Shown: positions 1-8,251, numbered from the stretch's first letter. The stretch is DNA of 64,000 nt from Desulfosporosinus sp. (GCA_003513495.1 DOPM01000058.1:147417-211416); one strand, 5' to 3'. Made by a program: numbers and translations. The notes: generated from the sequence alone by a model not told the origin.

Positions 1-1
1 T

Positions 2-904
2 GCCCAGGATGACCCAAAGATCGTAGCTATCACTGCAGCGATGCCCAGCGGGACAGGTCTTAATAAATTTGCAGATCAATTCCCAGACCGCTTTTTTGAT
101 GTTGGAATTGCTGAGCAACATGCTGTAACATTTGCTGCGGGATTAGCCTTCGGGGGATTAAAACCTGTTGTCCCGATCTATTCTACCTTTTATCAGAGAG
201 CTTATGATCAAGTTTTGCATGATGTTTGTTTACAGCAAGCCAATGTTGTTTTAGCCATCGACCGTGCAGGAGTGGTCGGGGATGATGGACCAACTCATCA
301 TGGGGTATTTGATATTTCCTTCTTTAGAATAATTCCTAACTTGGTTCTTATGGCTCCTAAAGACGAAAACGAGTTGCGCCATATGCTTTATACGGCGTTA
401 AAACATAATGGACCTATAGCCTTGCGTTATCCGAGATCCGCAGGTCAGGGTTTAACATCAGAGGAGACATTAACTGAAATCCCTATCGGCAAATCAGAAG
501 TCCTGCGAGATGGTCGGGATGTCACCTTGATTGGAATCGGCCCTATGGTACGCACTTGCCTTCTTGCGGCTCAAGAATTGCGTCATCTAGGAATTGATGC
601 AGCGGTCATCAACTTACGATATATTTCTCCCCTGGACCGTAACACATTGTCACACTATGCTAAGCTCACAACAAAGATAATCACAATAGAAGACCATTCT
701 CTAAAAGGAGGTATGGGAAGCGCAATTTTAGAGTTCCTTGAGGAAGAAGGAATCAATGGGGTGGCTGTTGAACGTTTGGGATATCCAGGTTTTGTGGATC
801 AAGGACCTATTCCCCAACTCTTAACGACCCATGGATTATCAGTTAAAGGAATAGTGCAGGCAGCTGAACGATTAAGATTGTTTCCCCGTGCCGCGCAATC
901 CTAG
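2..904 (+). CDS. dxs: 1-deoxy-D-xylulose-5-phosphate synthase, C-terminal part (5' end outside window)
   Basis: Thiamine-diphosphate enzyme that condenses pyruvate with glyceraldehyde-3-phosphate, the first step of the MEP isoprenoid pathway, in the cytosol. The reading frame is open from base 2, so the first ATG at 41 is internal. The visible 300 residues cover the transketolase-type pyrimidine-binding domain (DVGIAEQHAVTFAAGLA and GDDGPTHHGVFD motifs) and the C-terminal transketolase domain (EDHSLKGGMGSAI). The full protein is normally about 620-640 residues, so roughly half is missing at the window edge. The gene is followed by tlyA after 35 bp, as in Bacillus (dxs-yqxC), suggesting an operon. 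Identification is confident. Confidence 0.95.
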   Translation, partial: AQDDPKIVAITAAMPSGTGLNKFADQFPDRFFDVGIAEQHAVTFAAGLAFGGLKPVVPIYSTFYQRAYDQVLHDVCLQQANVVLAIDRAGVVGDDGPTHHGVFDISFFRIIPNLVLMAPKDENELRHMLYTALKHNGPIALRYPRSAGQGLTSEETLTEIPIGKSEVLRDGRDVTLIGIGPMVRTCLLAAQELRHLGIDAAVINLRYISPLDRNTLSHYAKLTTKIITIEDHSLKGGMGSAILEFLEEEGINGVAVERLGYPGFVDQGPIPQLLTTHGLSVKGIVQAAERLRLFPRAAQS

Positions 905-939
905 GATGGTTTTGCTCATGGACAAAAGGATGGGATACA

Positions 940-1749
940 ATGGCTAAAGGGAAAGAACGAATTGATGTTTTAATCGTTAAGAATGGATTGGCCGCCAGTC
1001 GGGAAAAAGCTAAAGCAATGGTGATGTCAGGGATTGTGTTTGTCGGTGGGCAACGAGTGGATAAACCAGGAGTAGAATTACCGCTAGAGACATTGATTGA
1101 ATTAAAAGGAGACATTCTACCCTTTGTTTCCCGCGGCGGGTTAAAGTTAGCTAAAGCCTTAGAAGCCTTTCCAATTTCGTTTAAGGATCAAGTTGTCGTC
1201 GATATAGGTGCTTCAACCGGCGGCTTTACAGATTGTGCGTTGCAAAATGGAGCAAAACGGGTTTATGCCGTTGATGTAGGGTATGGGCAGTTAGATTGGA
1301 AACTTCGGACAGATCCGCGGGTCATTTCCATGGAACGAGTTAATGCCCGTTATCTTACCAAAGATACTCTGCCAGAGCAGGTAGATTGGGTGGTATCAGA
1401 CGTAGCATTTATTTCAATTACCAAGATTTTTTCGGCCATGATTGCCATTCTTAAAGAGGAAGGACAAGTATTATCTCTGATCAAGCCCCAATTTGAGGCT
1501 GGGCGAGAGCATGTTGGTAAAAAAGGAGTCGTTAAAGATAGTAACATACATAAACAGGTTCTGGAAACTGTCCTTGGTCAAGCAGAAGGTATAGGATTTA
1601 AAGTCTTAGGTTTAGACTATTCACCGATTCGTGGCCCAGAAGGAAATATTGAATATTTAGCCTGGTTAGGGTTACAATCTATATCGGGAATAGATTGGCA
1701 TTCAGAGCTGGAACACATCGTTCACAATGCTCAGAAAGAGACGGAATAA
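940..1749 (+). CDS. tlyA: TlyA family rRNA 2'-O-methyltransferase (hemolysin A family)
   Basis: Predicted SAM-dependent ribose methyltransferase of rRNA. The N-terminal 60 residues form an S4 RNA-binding domain (RIDVLIVKNGLAASREKAKA). The rest is an FtsJ-like Rossmann methyltransferase with the SAM motif VVDIGASTGGFTDCAL at about residue 87 and the acidic motif AVDVGYGQL. Its 269 residues match the family. Start ATG at 940 follows an AAAGGATGGG ribosome-binding site. It sits between dxs and nadK, the usual Firmicutes neighbourhood (yqxC in Bacillus). In mycobacteria the enzyme methylates both subunits; which rRNA is the target here cannot be read from sequence. Confidence 0.93.
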   Translation: MAKGKERIDVLIVKNGLAASREKAKAMVMSGIVFVGGQRVDKPGVELPLETLIELKGDILPFVSRGGLKLAKALEAFPISFKDQVVVDIGASTGGFTDCALQNGAKRVYAVDVGYGQLDWKLRTDPRVISMERVNARYLTKDTLPEQVDWVVSDVAFISITKIFSAMIAILKEEGQVLSLIKPQFEAGREHVGKKGVVKDSNIHKQVLETVLGQAEGIGFKVLGLDYSPIRGPEGNIEYLAWLGLQSISGIDWHSELEHIVHNAQKETE

Positions 1750-1752
1750 GGA

Positions 1753-2571
1753 ATGGAAAGAATCGTTGGTTTATGGCGTAATATGACTAAACCGGAAGCC
1801 TTGGCCTTGGCTCCCCAGATAGAGGATTGGTTTCAAGCTCGTGGTTGGACCGTTTTAACTGAATGGGAAGACATCACCCGGTCCAAGCCTGACTTTCTAA
1901 TATCCTTAGGAGGAGATGGTACTCTTCTTCAGGCAGCTCGAGAAGCTTCCTCCTATAAAATCCCAGTATTAGGGGTTAATTTTGGACGTTTAGGGTTCCT
2001 ATGTGAAATAGAACGGGAAGAAGTCTTTAGAGCCTTAGAGCAGATTCTGCGCGAAGATTTTGAGATTCAAGAACGTTTAATGTTAAGTGCGGTTATAAAG
2101 CAGGACGGTCAGGACAATATTTCTCAATTGGTCTTAAATGATGTTGTTTTTTCCAGAGAAGGCAGAGAAGGATTAATTACCCTTCAGGCGAACCTTTCTG
2201 GAGAACCCACGGTTAGTTATCCGGCAGATGGTTTGATTGTGTCCACTCCGACAGGTTCTACAGCTTATTCCCTTTCTGCTGGTGGGCCGATCATTAGTCC
2301 TAATGTCCAAGCGATTTTACTAACTCCTTTAGCAGCACACTCTTTGTCTGCGCGTCCCATGCTTGTCTCAGATGAGGAAGAAATTCAAATTCTATTAGCA
2401 AACGGGGAAAAATGCATGGTAACTTTCGATGGACGTCAAAGTATCGTGCTTCATGCTGGACAGACCGTAATTATTAAAACTGCTCCCATCAAAGCATTGC
2501 TAATACGTTTAGGTGCTCGTAGTTTTCCCCAGGTGGTGCGAGAAAAGTTAAGAGATCGTTGGCACGAATAA
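1753..2571 (+). CDS. nadK: NAD kinase
   Basis: ATP-dependent phosphorylation of NAD to NADP in the cytosol. The family motifs are clear: the GGDGT loop (ISLGGDGTLLQAARE) at about residue 54, the NDVVF motif near 138, and SYPADGLIVSTPTGSTAYS at about residue 155. Length of 272 residues is typical. It starts 3 bp after the tlyA stop with a short TAAGGA site, so the two are probably translationally coupled. The stop lies 1 bp before an inverted-repeat element (2573-2663), and the last codons (GGCACGAATAA) resemble the repeat unit. Confidence 0.95.
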   Translation: MERIVGLWRNMTKPEALALAPQIEDWFQARGWTVLTEWEDITRSKPDFLISLGGDGTLLQAAREASSYKIPVLGVNFGRLGFLCEIEREEVFRALEQILREDFEIQERLMLSAVIKQDGQDNISQLVLNDVVFSREGREGLITLQANLSGEPTVSYPADGLIVSTPTGSTAYSLSAGGPIISPNVQAILLTPLAAHSLSARPMLVSDEEEIQILLANGEKCMVTFDGRQSIVLHAGQTVIIKTAPIKALLIRLGARSFPQVVREKLRDRWHE

Positions 2572-2572
2572 A

Positions 2573-2663
2573 CGCGAGGCACGATGTGCGATGCTCGAGG
2601 CACGAATTAAGGATGGTAATGCCACGAGGTTCGGGCTTCGTGCCTCGAACCTCGTGCATCGCG
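2573..2663. repeat. Palindromic element of the GCGAGGCACGA family, copy 1
   Basis: An imperfect inverted repeat fills the nadK-argR gap. The left arm (CGCGAGGCACGATGTGCGAT followed by GCTCGAGGCACGAA) is complementary to the right arm (TTCGTGCCTCGAACCTCGTG then CATCGCG). The same units recur at 4805-4840 and 29149-29182, each time just after or inside the 3' end of a gene. It ends immediately before the argR ribosome-binding site, so it may affect nadK-argR readthrough. Confidence 0.75.
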
Positions 2664-2677
2664 AAAGGAGGCTTGGT

Positions 2678-3127
2678 ATGAAAGCACGTCGCCAAATGAA
2701 GGTACAGGAAATTATCACGAAGGAAATTATTCATACCCAGGAGGATCTTGCAGAAAGACTGCGTTTAGCTGGTTATGATGTTACACAAGCAACCGTTTCT
2801 AGGGACATTAAGGAATTGGGCCTGATCAAGGTTCCTAGTGCAGATGATGAATATCGCTATGCTGTTCCGACAGAGGCTCATCCAATCAACTTGCAGGATC
2901 GCTTAAAGCGTTTGTTGAGAGAAACGGTCGTTTCCATCAATGACACAGAAAGTCTGATTGTCATTCGTACTATACCAGGAAATGCACATGCCTTAGCTGC
3001 TGTGATGGATAATAGCAATTGGGAAGAGGTCATTGGTACAGTAGCTGGAGATGATACGATTCTCTTGGTTATTAAGCCAAAGGAAGCCGTTCAGACGGTC
3101 TTAGAACGGATCAGCACCTTGCTTTGA
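2678..3127 (+). CDS. argR: Arginine repressor ArgR/AhrC
   Basis: Hexameric arginine-responsive DNA-binding regulator of arginine biosynthesis and catabolism. The N-terminal winged helix contains the TQATVSRDIKELGL recognition helix. The C-terminal domain has the arginine-binding and oligomerisation motif (PGNAHALAAVMDN, GTVAGDDTILLV). The start is placed at ATG 2678, after GAAAGGAGG with 8-nt spacing, giving 149 residues, the family size. An upstream in-frame ATG at 2591 lies in the repeat element and would add 29 repeat-encoded residues, so it was not used. The order argR-recN-spoIVB-spo0A is the same as in Bacillus. Confidence 0.95.
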   Translation: MKARRQMKVQEIITKEIIHTQEDLAERLRLAGYDVTQATVSRDIKELGLIKVPSADDEYRYAVPTEAHPINLQDRLKRLLRETVVSINDTESLIVIRTIPGNAHALAAVMDNSNWEEVIGTVAGDDTILLVIKPKEAVQTVLERISTLL

Positions 3128-3146
3128 TAGGAGGGTAGGTTATGTT

Positions 3147-4850
3147 ATGTTAGCAGAGCTACACGTAGAGAATTTTGGGCTTATGGAGACAGTACGTCTG
3201 AATTTAGGGTATGGTTTAACTGTATTTACAGGAGAAACTGGTGCCGGAAAATCCATGCTGATTGACTCCCTTGGGGTTCTCTTAGGTGGACGAGCCAGCA
3301 CAGATCTTATCCGGCATGGTGAAACCCGGGCGCGGATTGAAGGCGTCTTTGAAGATTTACCAGCAGAATGCTTACTTCGACTTGAAGAGGCTGGATATCC
3401 GGCTGAAGAGGGCCAATTGTTTCTTTTTCGGGAAATCAACGCCACTGGAAAAAATATTTGCCGTGTTCAAGGTCGATCCATTCCTTTAACCCTCTATCGA
3501 TCCCTTTGTGTAGGTCTTGTCGACATCCACGGACAAATAGAACATCTATCTCTCTTTAGCCCTGAAACACACCAAGATCTCTTGGATGCCTTAGGGGGAC
3601 TCCATGAGGAAGTTCAATCTGTAAACCAAGCAGCCAAAGCATACCAACGGGTTATCCGCAGAGAAAAAGAGCTGTCTGTTTCAGAAGAAGAACGTCAGAA
3701 GCGTGAAGAGTTCCTTCGTTATCAAATCGAGGAAATCGACCGGGTTAACCCCATTCCAGGTGAAGAAGAAGACCTGATTCAGGAAAAAAAACGATTAAGC
3801 AATGCTGCACGTATTACGAGTTTAGTTTCTGAAGCTTATGGAGCACTTTACGAAGGCTCGTCAGGCAAACTTGCAGCCTTTGATATGTTGGGTCAAACCC
3901 GTAAAGCTCTTCAAGAACTTGAACGTTTAGATGACGAATTTACGATTTACGAGCAAATTGAGTCTATTTATTATGCCGCAGAAGACTTGGCTGAACAAAT
4001 AAGAACCTATCGTGACAATTTTGAATTTGAACCAGGGCGGCTTGAACAGATTGAAGAACGACTTATTCTCCTGAAAAAACTACATAGATATGGGGCGAAT
4101 ATCCAAGATATTTTAGAAAAACGAGAAACCATGTATCAAGAGCTGGAGCAAATCACTCATGTTCAGGAGCAGTTCGAAACCATTCATAACGAAAAGCAGA
4201 CAGCACGCCAAGCCTATGAAATCCTAGCAGAGCGGTTAAGCTCTAAACGGCAAAAAATTGCAAGGAAAATAGAAAATGGCCTCTCGGTTGAACTAGCAGA
4301 TTTGGGCCTGGAAAAAAGCCGATTCGAAGTTCGGTTTATGCCAAATGAGGACCCCGCAATCGGTGGCGCAGAAACAGCAGAGTTTTATTTCTCAGCCAAT
4401 TTCGGAGAGCCCCCCAAACCTCTGGCAAAAGTGGCCTCTGGAGGAGAAATGTCACGCTTGATGTTGGCTTTAAAGAGCCTCCTAGCTAAGGTCGAGTCAG
4501 TTGGTACGTTTATCTTTGATGAGGTAGACAGCGGAGTGGGAGGCAGAACCATACATCGAGTTGGTGAAAAGTTGGCCAAAATCGCCCAAGATAAACAGGT
4601 TTTTTGTATTACCCATGCAGCGCAGGTCGCTGCCTTTGCAGACGCTCACTATGGTATTATAAAAGAGGTAAACGGTGATAGGACTCGAACAATAGTGGAC
4701 TCACTATCAGAGTCTCAGCGTATTGAAGAACTCGCACGAATGCTTGGGGGTGGAGAAATAGAGATAACCCGTAAACATGCCCAGGAATTATGGCAGCGAT
4801 CAAGGCGAGGCACGAGGCACGATGCGCGATGCTCGAATCGTACTGTATAG
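3147..4850 (+). CDS. recN: DNA repair protein RecN
   Basis: SMC-like ATPase acting early in double-strand-break repair. Walker A (GETGAGKSMLIDS) lies near residue 30. The motif DIHGQIEHLSLFSPE follows at about 127, then a central coiled coil of roughly residues 150-360. The ABC signature (ASGGEMSRLMLALKS) and Walker B (FIFDEVDSGVGG) are in the C-terminal third. Start ATG 3147 follows TAGGAGGG. Its 567 residues match the family, but the last 15 or so residues (RRGTRHDARCSNRTV) are arginine-rich and encoded by a GCGAGGCACGA-type repeat running through the stop codon. The original C-terminus therefore seems to have been replaced. Confidence 0.95.
   Translation: MLAELHVENFGLMETVRLNLGYGLTVFTGETGAGKSMLIDSLGVLLGGRASTDLIRHGETRARIEGVFEDLPAECLLRLEEAGYPAEEGQLFLFREINATGKNICRVQGRSIPLTLYRSLCVGLVDIHGQIEHLSLFSPETHQDLLDALGGLHEEVQSVNQAAKAYQRVIRREKELSVSEEERQKREEFLRYQIEEIDRVNPIPGEEEDLIQEKKRLSNAARITSLVSEAYGALYEGSSGKLAAFDMLGQTRKALQELERLDDEFTIYEQIESIYYAAEDLAEQIRTYRDNFEFEPGRLEQIEERLILLKKLHRYGANIQDILEKRETMYQELEQITHVQEQFETIHNEKQTARQAYEILAERLSSKRQKIARKIENGLSVELADLGLEKSRFEVRFMPNEDPAIGGAETAEFYFSANFGEPPKPLAKVASGGEMSRLMLALKSLLAKVESVGTFIFDEVDSGVGGRTIHRVGEKLAKIAQDKQVFCITHAAQVAAFADAHYGIIKEVNGDRTRTIVDSLSESQRIEELARMLGGGEIEITRKHAQELWQRSRRGTRHDARCSNRTV
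4805..4840. repeat. GCGAGGCACGA-family repeat, copy 2, inside the recN 3' end
   Basis: The sequence GCGAGGCACGAGGCACGATG continuing CGCGATGCTCGAA matches the left arm of the element at 2573-2663. It lies within the recN reading frame and encodes most of its last residues, the stop codon coming 10 bp later. Only one arm of the palindrome is present. Confidence 0.7.
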
Positions 4851-4902
4851 GTACAGGTTAAATAATTAAAAAATAATAACCCATAATTGGATTTTGTTTT
4901 TA

Positions 4903-4938
4903 GATTGCGTAAATTAATTTATGCAGTCTTTTTATTTT
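4903..4938 (+). terminator. Intrinsic terminator after recN
   Basis: A 13-bp stem (GATTGCGTAAATT paired with AATTTATGCAGTC, two G-U pairs) is followed by TTTTTATTTT. It lies 52 bp past recN and separates the dxs-recN group from spoIVB. Confidence 0.75.
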
Positions 4939-5101
4939 GCCTAATTTGCCATTGATTTAGGAATCTGGAACACTTTTGGCAGGATGAAACATTAGCGATT
5001 TGGATAATTTAAGATTAGTGTTTTACAATTAAACGTTCACTTCACTTATTATGTACCGCTCTTAATAGAGGAAAAAGGGGAGATTAAATGGGGAGAAAAG
5101 A

Positions 5102-6370
5102 GTGGAGGATGATAAGAGAGTGAAAAAAAGAAGCATTCTATTATTAATCAGTCTCTTGTTCTGTACCTTCCTTCAACTGTTAGTTGAATTACCTCAGATT
5201 CATCAAACTCAAGTTAGTCAAATGGAACCTAACCTAAAAGGCATTTGGTCCAGTATAATTAAAGTCGAAAAAATTTCATCAAGTCCGACTGTCTCTGTAT
5301 CTTCCGGAATGTCTGCGACCCAGATTTCAGAAAGATTAGAAGTCTCCTACAAACTTTTTGGGATTTTTCCCTTAAGATCTGCTGAAGTTGAAGTGATGAA
5401 TCCCATGAAGTTAATACCAGGTGGCCAATCTATCGGTGTAACCTTACAGACAAAAGGTGTAATGGTCGTTGGACAAGCTCCTGTTGTAGACAAGAATGGT
5501 AAGGATAGCTTTCCCGCAAAAGAGGCTGGCATTCAGGTAGGAGATATCCTATTAAAAATTGAAAATCAGGAAGTTAAAACGGATCAAGAAGTGTCCAACG
5601 CAATAAATTTAGCCGGAAAACAAAAAGGAAGTGCTAGTGTACTATTCAAGCACGAGGATCAGATTGTCGAGAAAACAGTCCATCCAATTTTTTGCGTTGA
5701 AACCGGAAGATATCGCATCGGTTTATTTGTCCGCGATGAAGCTGCAGGTGTTGGTACCCTCTCATTCTTAGATCCAGTTTCTAAACTATATGGAGCCCTG
5801 GGGCACGTGATTACAGATGCTGATACCAATCAAAAAATTGAAGTTTATAATGGTAAAATCATAGGATCAACAATCTACGCTATTGAAAAAGGCAAACGTG
5901 GACATCCAGGCGAAAAAATTGGTTCGTTCATTCCCAACTCTGCTTTTAGCGGAACGATTGAACGAAACACAATGACAGGAATTTTTGGTAGGATGAGTGG
6001 ACAAATCGAGAATCCATATTTCAAAGAAGCAATACCCGTTGGATGGGAATCCGATATTAAAGTAGGTCCGGCCAAGATTTATACGGTAATACAAGGAGAA
6101 AAGATTGAGGAGTTTGATGTTAATATTGATCGTGTTATGCATAATCGAACAGACAGTAAAAATATGATTGTGCGAGTCACCGATCCAAGACTGCTTGAAG
6201 TAACCGGTGGGATCATCCAAGGAATGAGTGGAAGTCCGATAGTTCAGAATGGAAAGCTAATTGGAGCCGTGACTCATGTTTTTGTAAATGATTCCCAGAG
6301 GGGCTACGGAGTGTTTATCCAAAATATGCTAAATGATAGCAACCAGCTGACTAAAAAAGAAGCTGCTTAA
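5102..6370 (+). CDS. spoIVB: SpoIVB serine peptidase (sporulation sigma-K checkpoint)
   Basis: Secreted or anchored serine protease of the S55 family. In Bacillus it is made in the forespore and cleaves SpoIVFA, releasing pro-sigma-K processing in the mother cell. A hydrophobic N-terminal segment (residues 9-28) serves as signal or anchor. A PDZ domain follows (about 115-200, EAGIQVGDILLKIENQEV), then the S55 domain with catalytic His in YGALGHVITD and catalytic Ser in IQGMSGSPIVQNGK. Start GTG 5102 follows GGGAG at 6-nt spacing; the upstream ATG at 5088 is in another frame. The 422 residues match the family. It stands directly before spo0A as in Bacillus. Confidence 0.95.
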   Translation: MEDDKRVKKRSILLLISLLFCTFLQLLVELPQIHQTQVSQMEPNLKGIWSSIIKVEKISSSPTVSVSSGMSATQISERLEVSYKLFGIFPLRSAEVEVMNPMKLIPGGQSIGVTLQTKGVMVVGQAPVVDKNGKDSFPAKEAGIQVGDILLKIENQEVKTDQEVSNAINLAGKQKGSASVLFKHEDQIVEKTVHPIFCVETGRYRIGLFVRDEAAGVGTLSFLDPVSKLYGALGHVITDADTNQKIEVYNGKIIGSTIYAIEKGKRGHPGEKIGSFIPNSAFSGTIERNTMTGIFGRMSGQIENPYFKEAIPVGWESDIKVGPAKIYTVIQGEKIEEFDVNIDRVMHNRTDSKNMIVRVTDPRLLEVTGGIIQGMSGSPIVQNGKLIGAVTHVFVNDSQRGYGVFIQNMLNDSNQLTKKEAA

Positions 6371-6395
6371 GGTGAAATCATAAAAATCAAAGAAT

Positions 6396-6425
6396 AGAGT
6401 AGCCTTTATGGCTGCTCTTTCTTTT
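6396..6425 (+). terminator. Intrinsic terminator between spoIVB and spo0A
   Basis: A 9-bp stem AGAGTAGCC/GGCTGCTCT (one G-U pair), loop TTTAT, then TTCTTTT. It isolates spo0A transcription from spoIVB. Confidence 0.7.
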
Positions 6426-6457
6426 GAAATAAAAAGTACAAATTTCCATGGATAAAA

Positions 6458-6486
6458 GAAGGAGTATTTAAACAATTGTCGAAAAG
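6458..6486 (+). promoter_or_regulatory. Candidate sigma-H-type promoter with overlapping 0A box for spo0A
   Basis: TGTCGAA at 6477-6483 is an exact copy of the Bacillus 0A-box core. It overlaps the -10 of a sigma-H-like arrangement: GAAGGAGTA (6458-6466), an 11-nt spacer, then GTCGAAAAG (6478-6486). The known consensus is RNAGGAWWW-N11/12-RNNGAATWW; both boxes have mismatches. It lies 41 bp upstream of the spo0A ATG, consistent with autoregulation. The 0A box is solid as a sequence match; the promoter is an inference. Confidence 0.5.
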
Positions 6487-6526
6487 AATAAAGTGAAAGC
6501 GGTAGAAATGAGGGGGATCCTGGGAA

Positions 6527-7399
6527 ATGCAAAGGCCTATACGAGTCTTATTAGCAGATGACAACAGAGAATTTGTCGAGGTTGTCAAAGAGTATATTGA
6601 GCGGCAGGAGGATATGAGCCTTGTTGGGGTAGCATATCATGGAAATGAGGCCCTGGAATTAATATCTCGGGAGGAACCTCATGTTGTACTTTTAGATATT
6701 ATTATGCCTCATCTTGATGGTTTAGGAGTACTTGAAAAATTACAAAATGCGCCTCTTAGACCGAAAATTATTATATTAACAGCCTTTGGTCAGGAATCAA
6801 TGACCCAACGTGCTGTAAGTCTTGGTGCAAATTACTATATCTTAAAACCTTTCGATCTTGATATCTTAGGTAAACGAATTCGCCAATTACAAGATGATTT
6901 TTCCAATAACTTAAACATTGCTGCAAACGTTAATCCCGTATCCAATAGAAATAATAATTCAAACACAACTACAACCATGAATCCTAATCCGAATCCGATT
7001 CCAAGCATGAATTCCCAGTTTTCCACTGGGGTTTTACCATCAAACTCTAAAAACCTTGAGGTAGAAGTCACAAGAATGATTCATCAAATGGGAGTACCCG
7101 CTCATGTTAAAGGTTACCAGTATTTACGTGATGCTATCGTAAACGTAGTAACCGATGTATCACTGCTCGGAGCAGTTACCAAAGAACTGTATCCAATGAT
7201 TGCATCTAAATATCAAACCACTCCAAGTCGTGTAGAGCGCGCCATCCGTCATGCTATTGAACTAGCTTGGGACCGCGGCAATGTAGACTTCATGAATCGG
7301 TTCTTTGGCTATACAATTAATGTAGATCGTGGAAAGCCCACCAATTCAGAATTCGTAGCAATGGTAGCTGATAAACTGCGTATGTCCATTATGTACTAA
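6527..7399 (+). CDS. spo0A: Sporulation master regulator Spo0A
   Basis: Response regulator that, when phosphorylated, starts sporulation by binding 0A boxes. The receiver domain has the acidic pair D11-D12, phosphoacceptor D57 (VVLLDIIMP), T85 and K107 (YYILKPFD). The C-terminal effector (about residues 170-290) carries the Spo0A signature recognition helix (SRVERAIRHAIELAWDRGN). The linker between them is long and low in complexity, Asn/Pro/Thr-rich (NPVSNRNNNSNTTTTMNPNP, about residues 134-160), and longer than I would expect from Bacillus. Start ATG 6527 gives a perfect receiver N-terminus. It is monocistronic between two terminators, apart from a possible 24-codon ORF downstream. Confidence 0.97.
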   Translation: MQRPIRVLLADDNREFVEVVKEYIERQEDMSLVGVAYHGNEALELISREEPHVVLLDIIMPHLDGLGVLEKLQNAPLRPKIIILTAFGQESMTQRAVSLGANYYILKPFDLDILGKRIRQLQDDFSNNLNIAANVNPVSNRNNNSNTTTTMNPNPNPIPSMNSQFSTGVLPSNSKNLEVEVTRMIHQMGVPAHVKGYQYLRDAIVNVVTDVSLLGAVTKELYPMIASKYQTTPSRVERAIRHAIELAWDRGNVDFMNRFFGYTINVDRGKPTNSEFVAMVADKLRMSIMY

Positions 7400-7462
7400 A
7401 CATTGAAAAAAACTTTCTGTCCGCAAACATCTCTGTGTTGAAAAACTTGGAGGTGTTTTATT

Positions 7463-7537
7463 ATGGATGGCACCTTGATGTTTGTTCTGTCTATAAGTTT
7501 GGCAAATTTACCAATTGAAAATAGTTCAAATCAATGA
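7463..7537 (+). CDS. Possible 24-residue peptide downstream of spo0A
   Basis: ATG 7463 is preceded by TTGGAGGTG at 7-nt spacing and followed by 24 codons ending in TGA. The peptide begins MDGTLMFVLSISLANLPIE, with a short hydrophobic stretch, and is followed 86 bp later by an intrinsic terminator. The only support is the ribosome-binding site and position on the spo0A transcript. It could be chance or a leader-like peptide. I do not recognise it. Confidence 0.25.
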   Translation: MDGTLMFVLSISLANLPIENSSNQ

Positions 7538-7623
7538 ACCTCTATTGGTGATTATACACTTATTAGCATATATATTAATAATAGATTTTTGTAAACCTTT
7601 ATATAGTTCCGGGTACAGTATTA

Positions 7624-7658
7624 AACCTCCATTTGTCGATACAGATGGAGGTTCTTTT
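7624..7658 (+). terminator. Intrinsic terminator downstream of spo0A
   Basis: Stem AACCTCCATTTGT/ACAGATGGAGGTT (13 bp, one G-U), loop CGAT, followed by CTTTT. Oriented for plus-strand transcripts. Confidence 0.75.
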
Positions 7659-7774
7659 AAGCAGGTACATTAATTTTGGGTCTTTAGCGAGGGTCGATTG
7701 CCTATTGGGATAAGCATTCTTCTTTTATTCCCATATGATCATGCAACACTGTGATGAAAGTTTTCGTCATGACC

Positions 7775-8251
7775 TTAGACCCTATTGTCAGAAAGCTTTC
7801 CAAACCATACTGCTACCCAAGTTAACACAATTCCATAAGTGATATGCTTTATAAAGGATATCTCTGCATGAAGTATTGAGCCAAAGGGATAAACTGAACT
7901 TAGTAGTTTACTAAATACAATATATAAAAGTACCCAACAGACCAACCCAATCATAGCACCCTTAAAGAGATAATAATCATGTCCCCAATGCTGGAGTATC
8001 AATACGGAAATGATTCCAACAACAATACTCACAATGAGGTCAATCTGAAAGCCAAGGAGACTTGGCCAAAAACCACCACTCATCATTTCATTGGGTGTCA
8101 ATAAAAGACCTCCTGCAATTCGAACGCAGTTTATGTATGTTGGTAAAAAGAACGTTATTATAATAAACCCAATAGCATCCTGAATAACTTTGGCAATAGT
8201 ACCCGCAACTGCTCCTATAAGCAGAGTATCTTTTTTAAACCGCTTATTCAA
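7775..8251 (-). CDS. Four-helix membrane protein of unknown function
   Basis: A 158-residue integral membrane protein with about four hydrophobic segments. The first is near residues 8-34 (GAVAGTIAKVIQDAIGFIII), then SLLGFQIDLIVSIVVGIISV, AMIGLVCWVLLYIVFSKLL, and a last one near the C-terminus (YGIVLTWVAVWFGKL). The start is set at TTG 8251, because GGAGGTG lies 6 nt upstream; the in-frame GTG at 8260 overlaps that site. It is alone on the minus strand between spo0A and the sigma-54 regulator. It resembles small Firmicutes membrane proteins of the YqhR/YagU kind in pattern only; no function is assigned. Confidence 0.7.
   Translation of the reverse strand: MNKRFKKDTLLIGAVAGTIAKVIQDAIGFIIITFFLPTYINCVRIAGGLLLTPNEMMSGGFWPSLLGFQIDLIVSIVVGIISVLILQHWGHDYYLFKGAMIGLVCWVLLYIVFSKLLSSVYPFGSILHAEISFIKHITYGIVLTWVAVWFGKLSDNRV

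Larger units (their letters stand above)
7400..7774. other. Intergenic region between spo0A and the minus-strand membrane gene
   Basis: Holds a 24-codon ORF with a good ribosome-binding site (7463-7537) and an intrinsic terminator (7624-7658). Nothing recognisable is seen in the remaining AT-rich sequence (7659-7774). Confidence 0.6.

Noticed and set aside
2591..2677. N-terminal extension of argR
   Set aside because: These codons are palindromic repeat sequence; ATG 2678 has a strong site and gives the family length.
5867..6220. 117-codon minus-strand ORF inside spoIVB
   Set aside because: Antisense to the S55 peptidase domain, with no ribosome-binding site or homology that I recognise.
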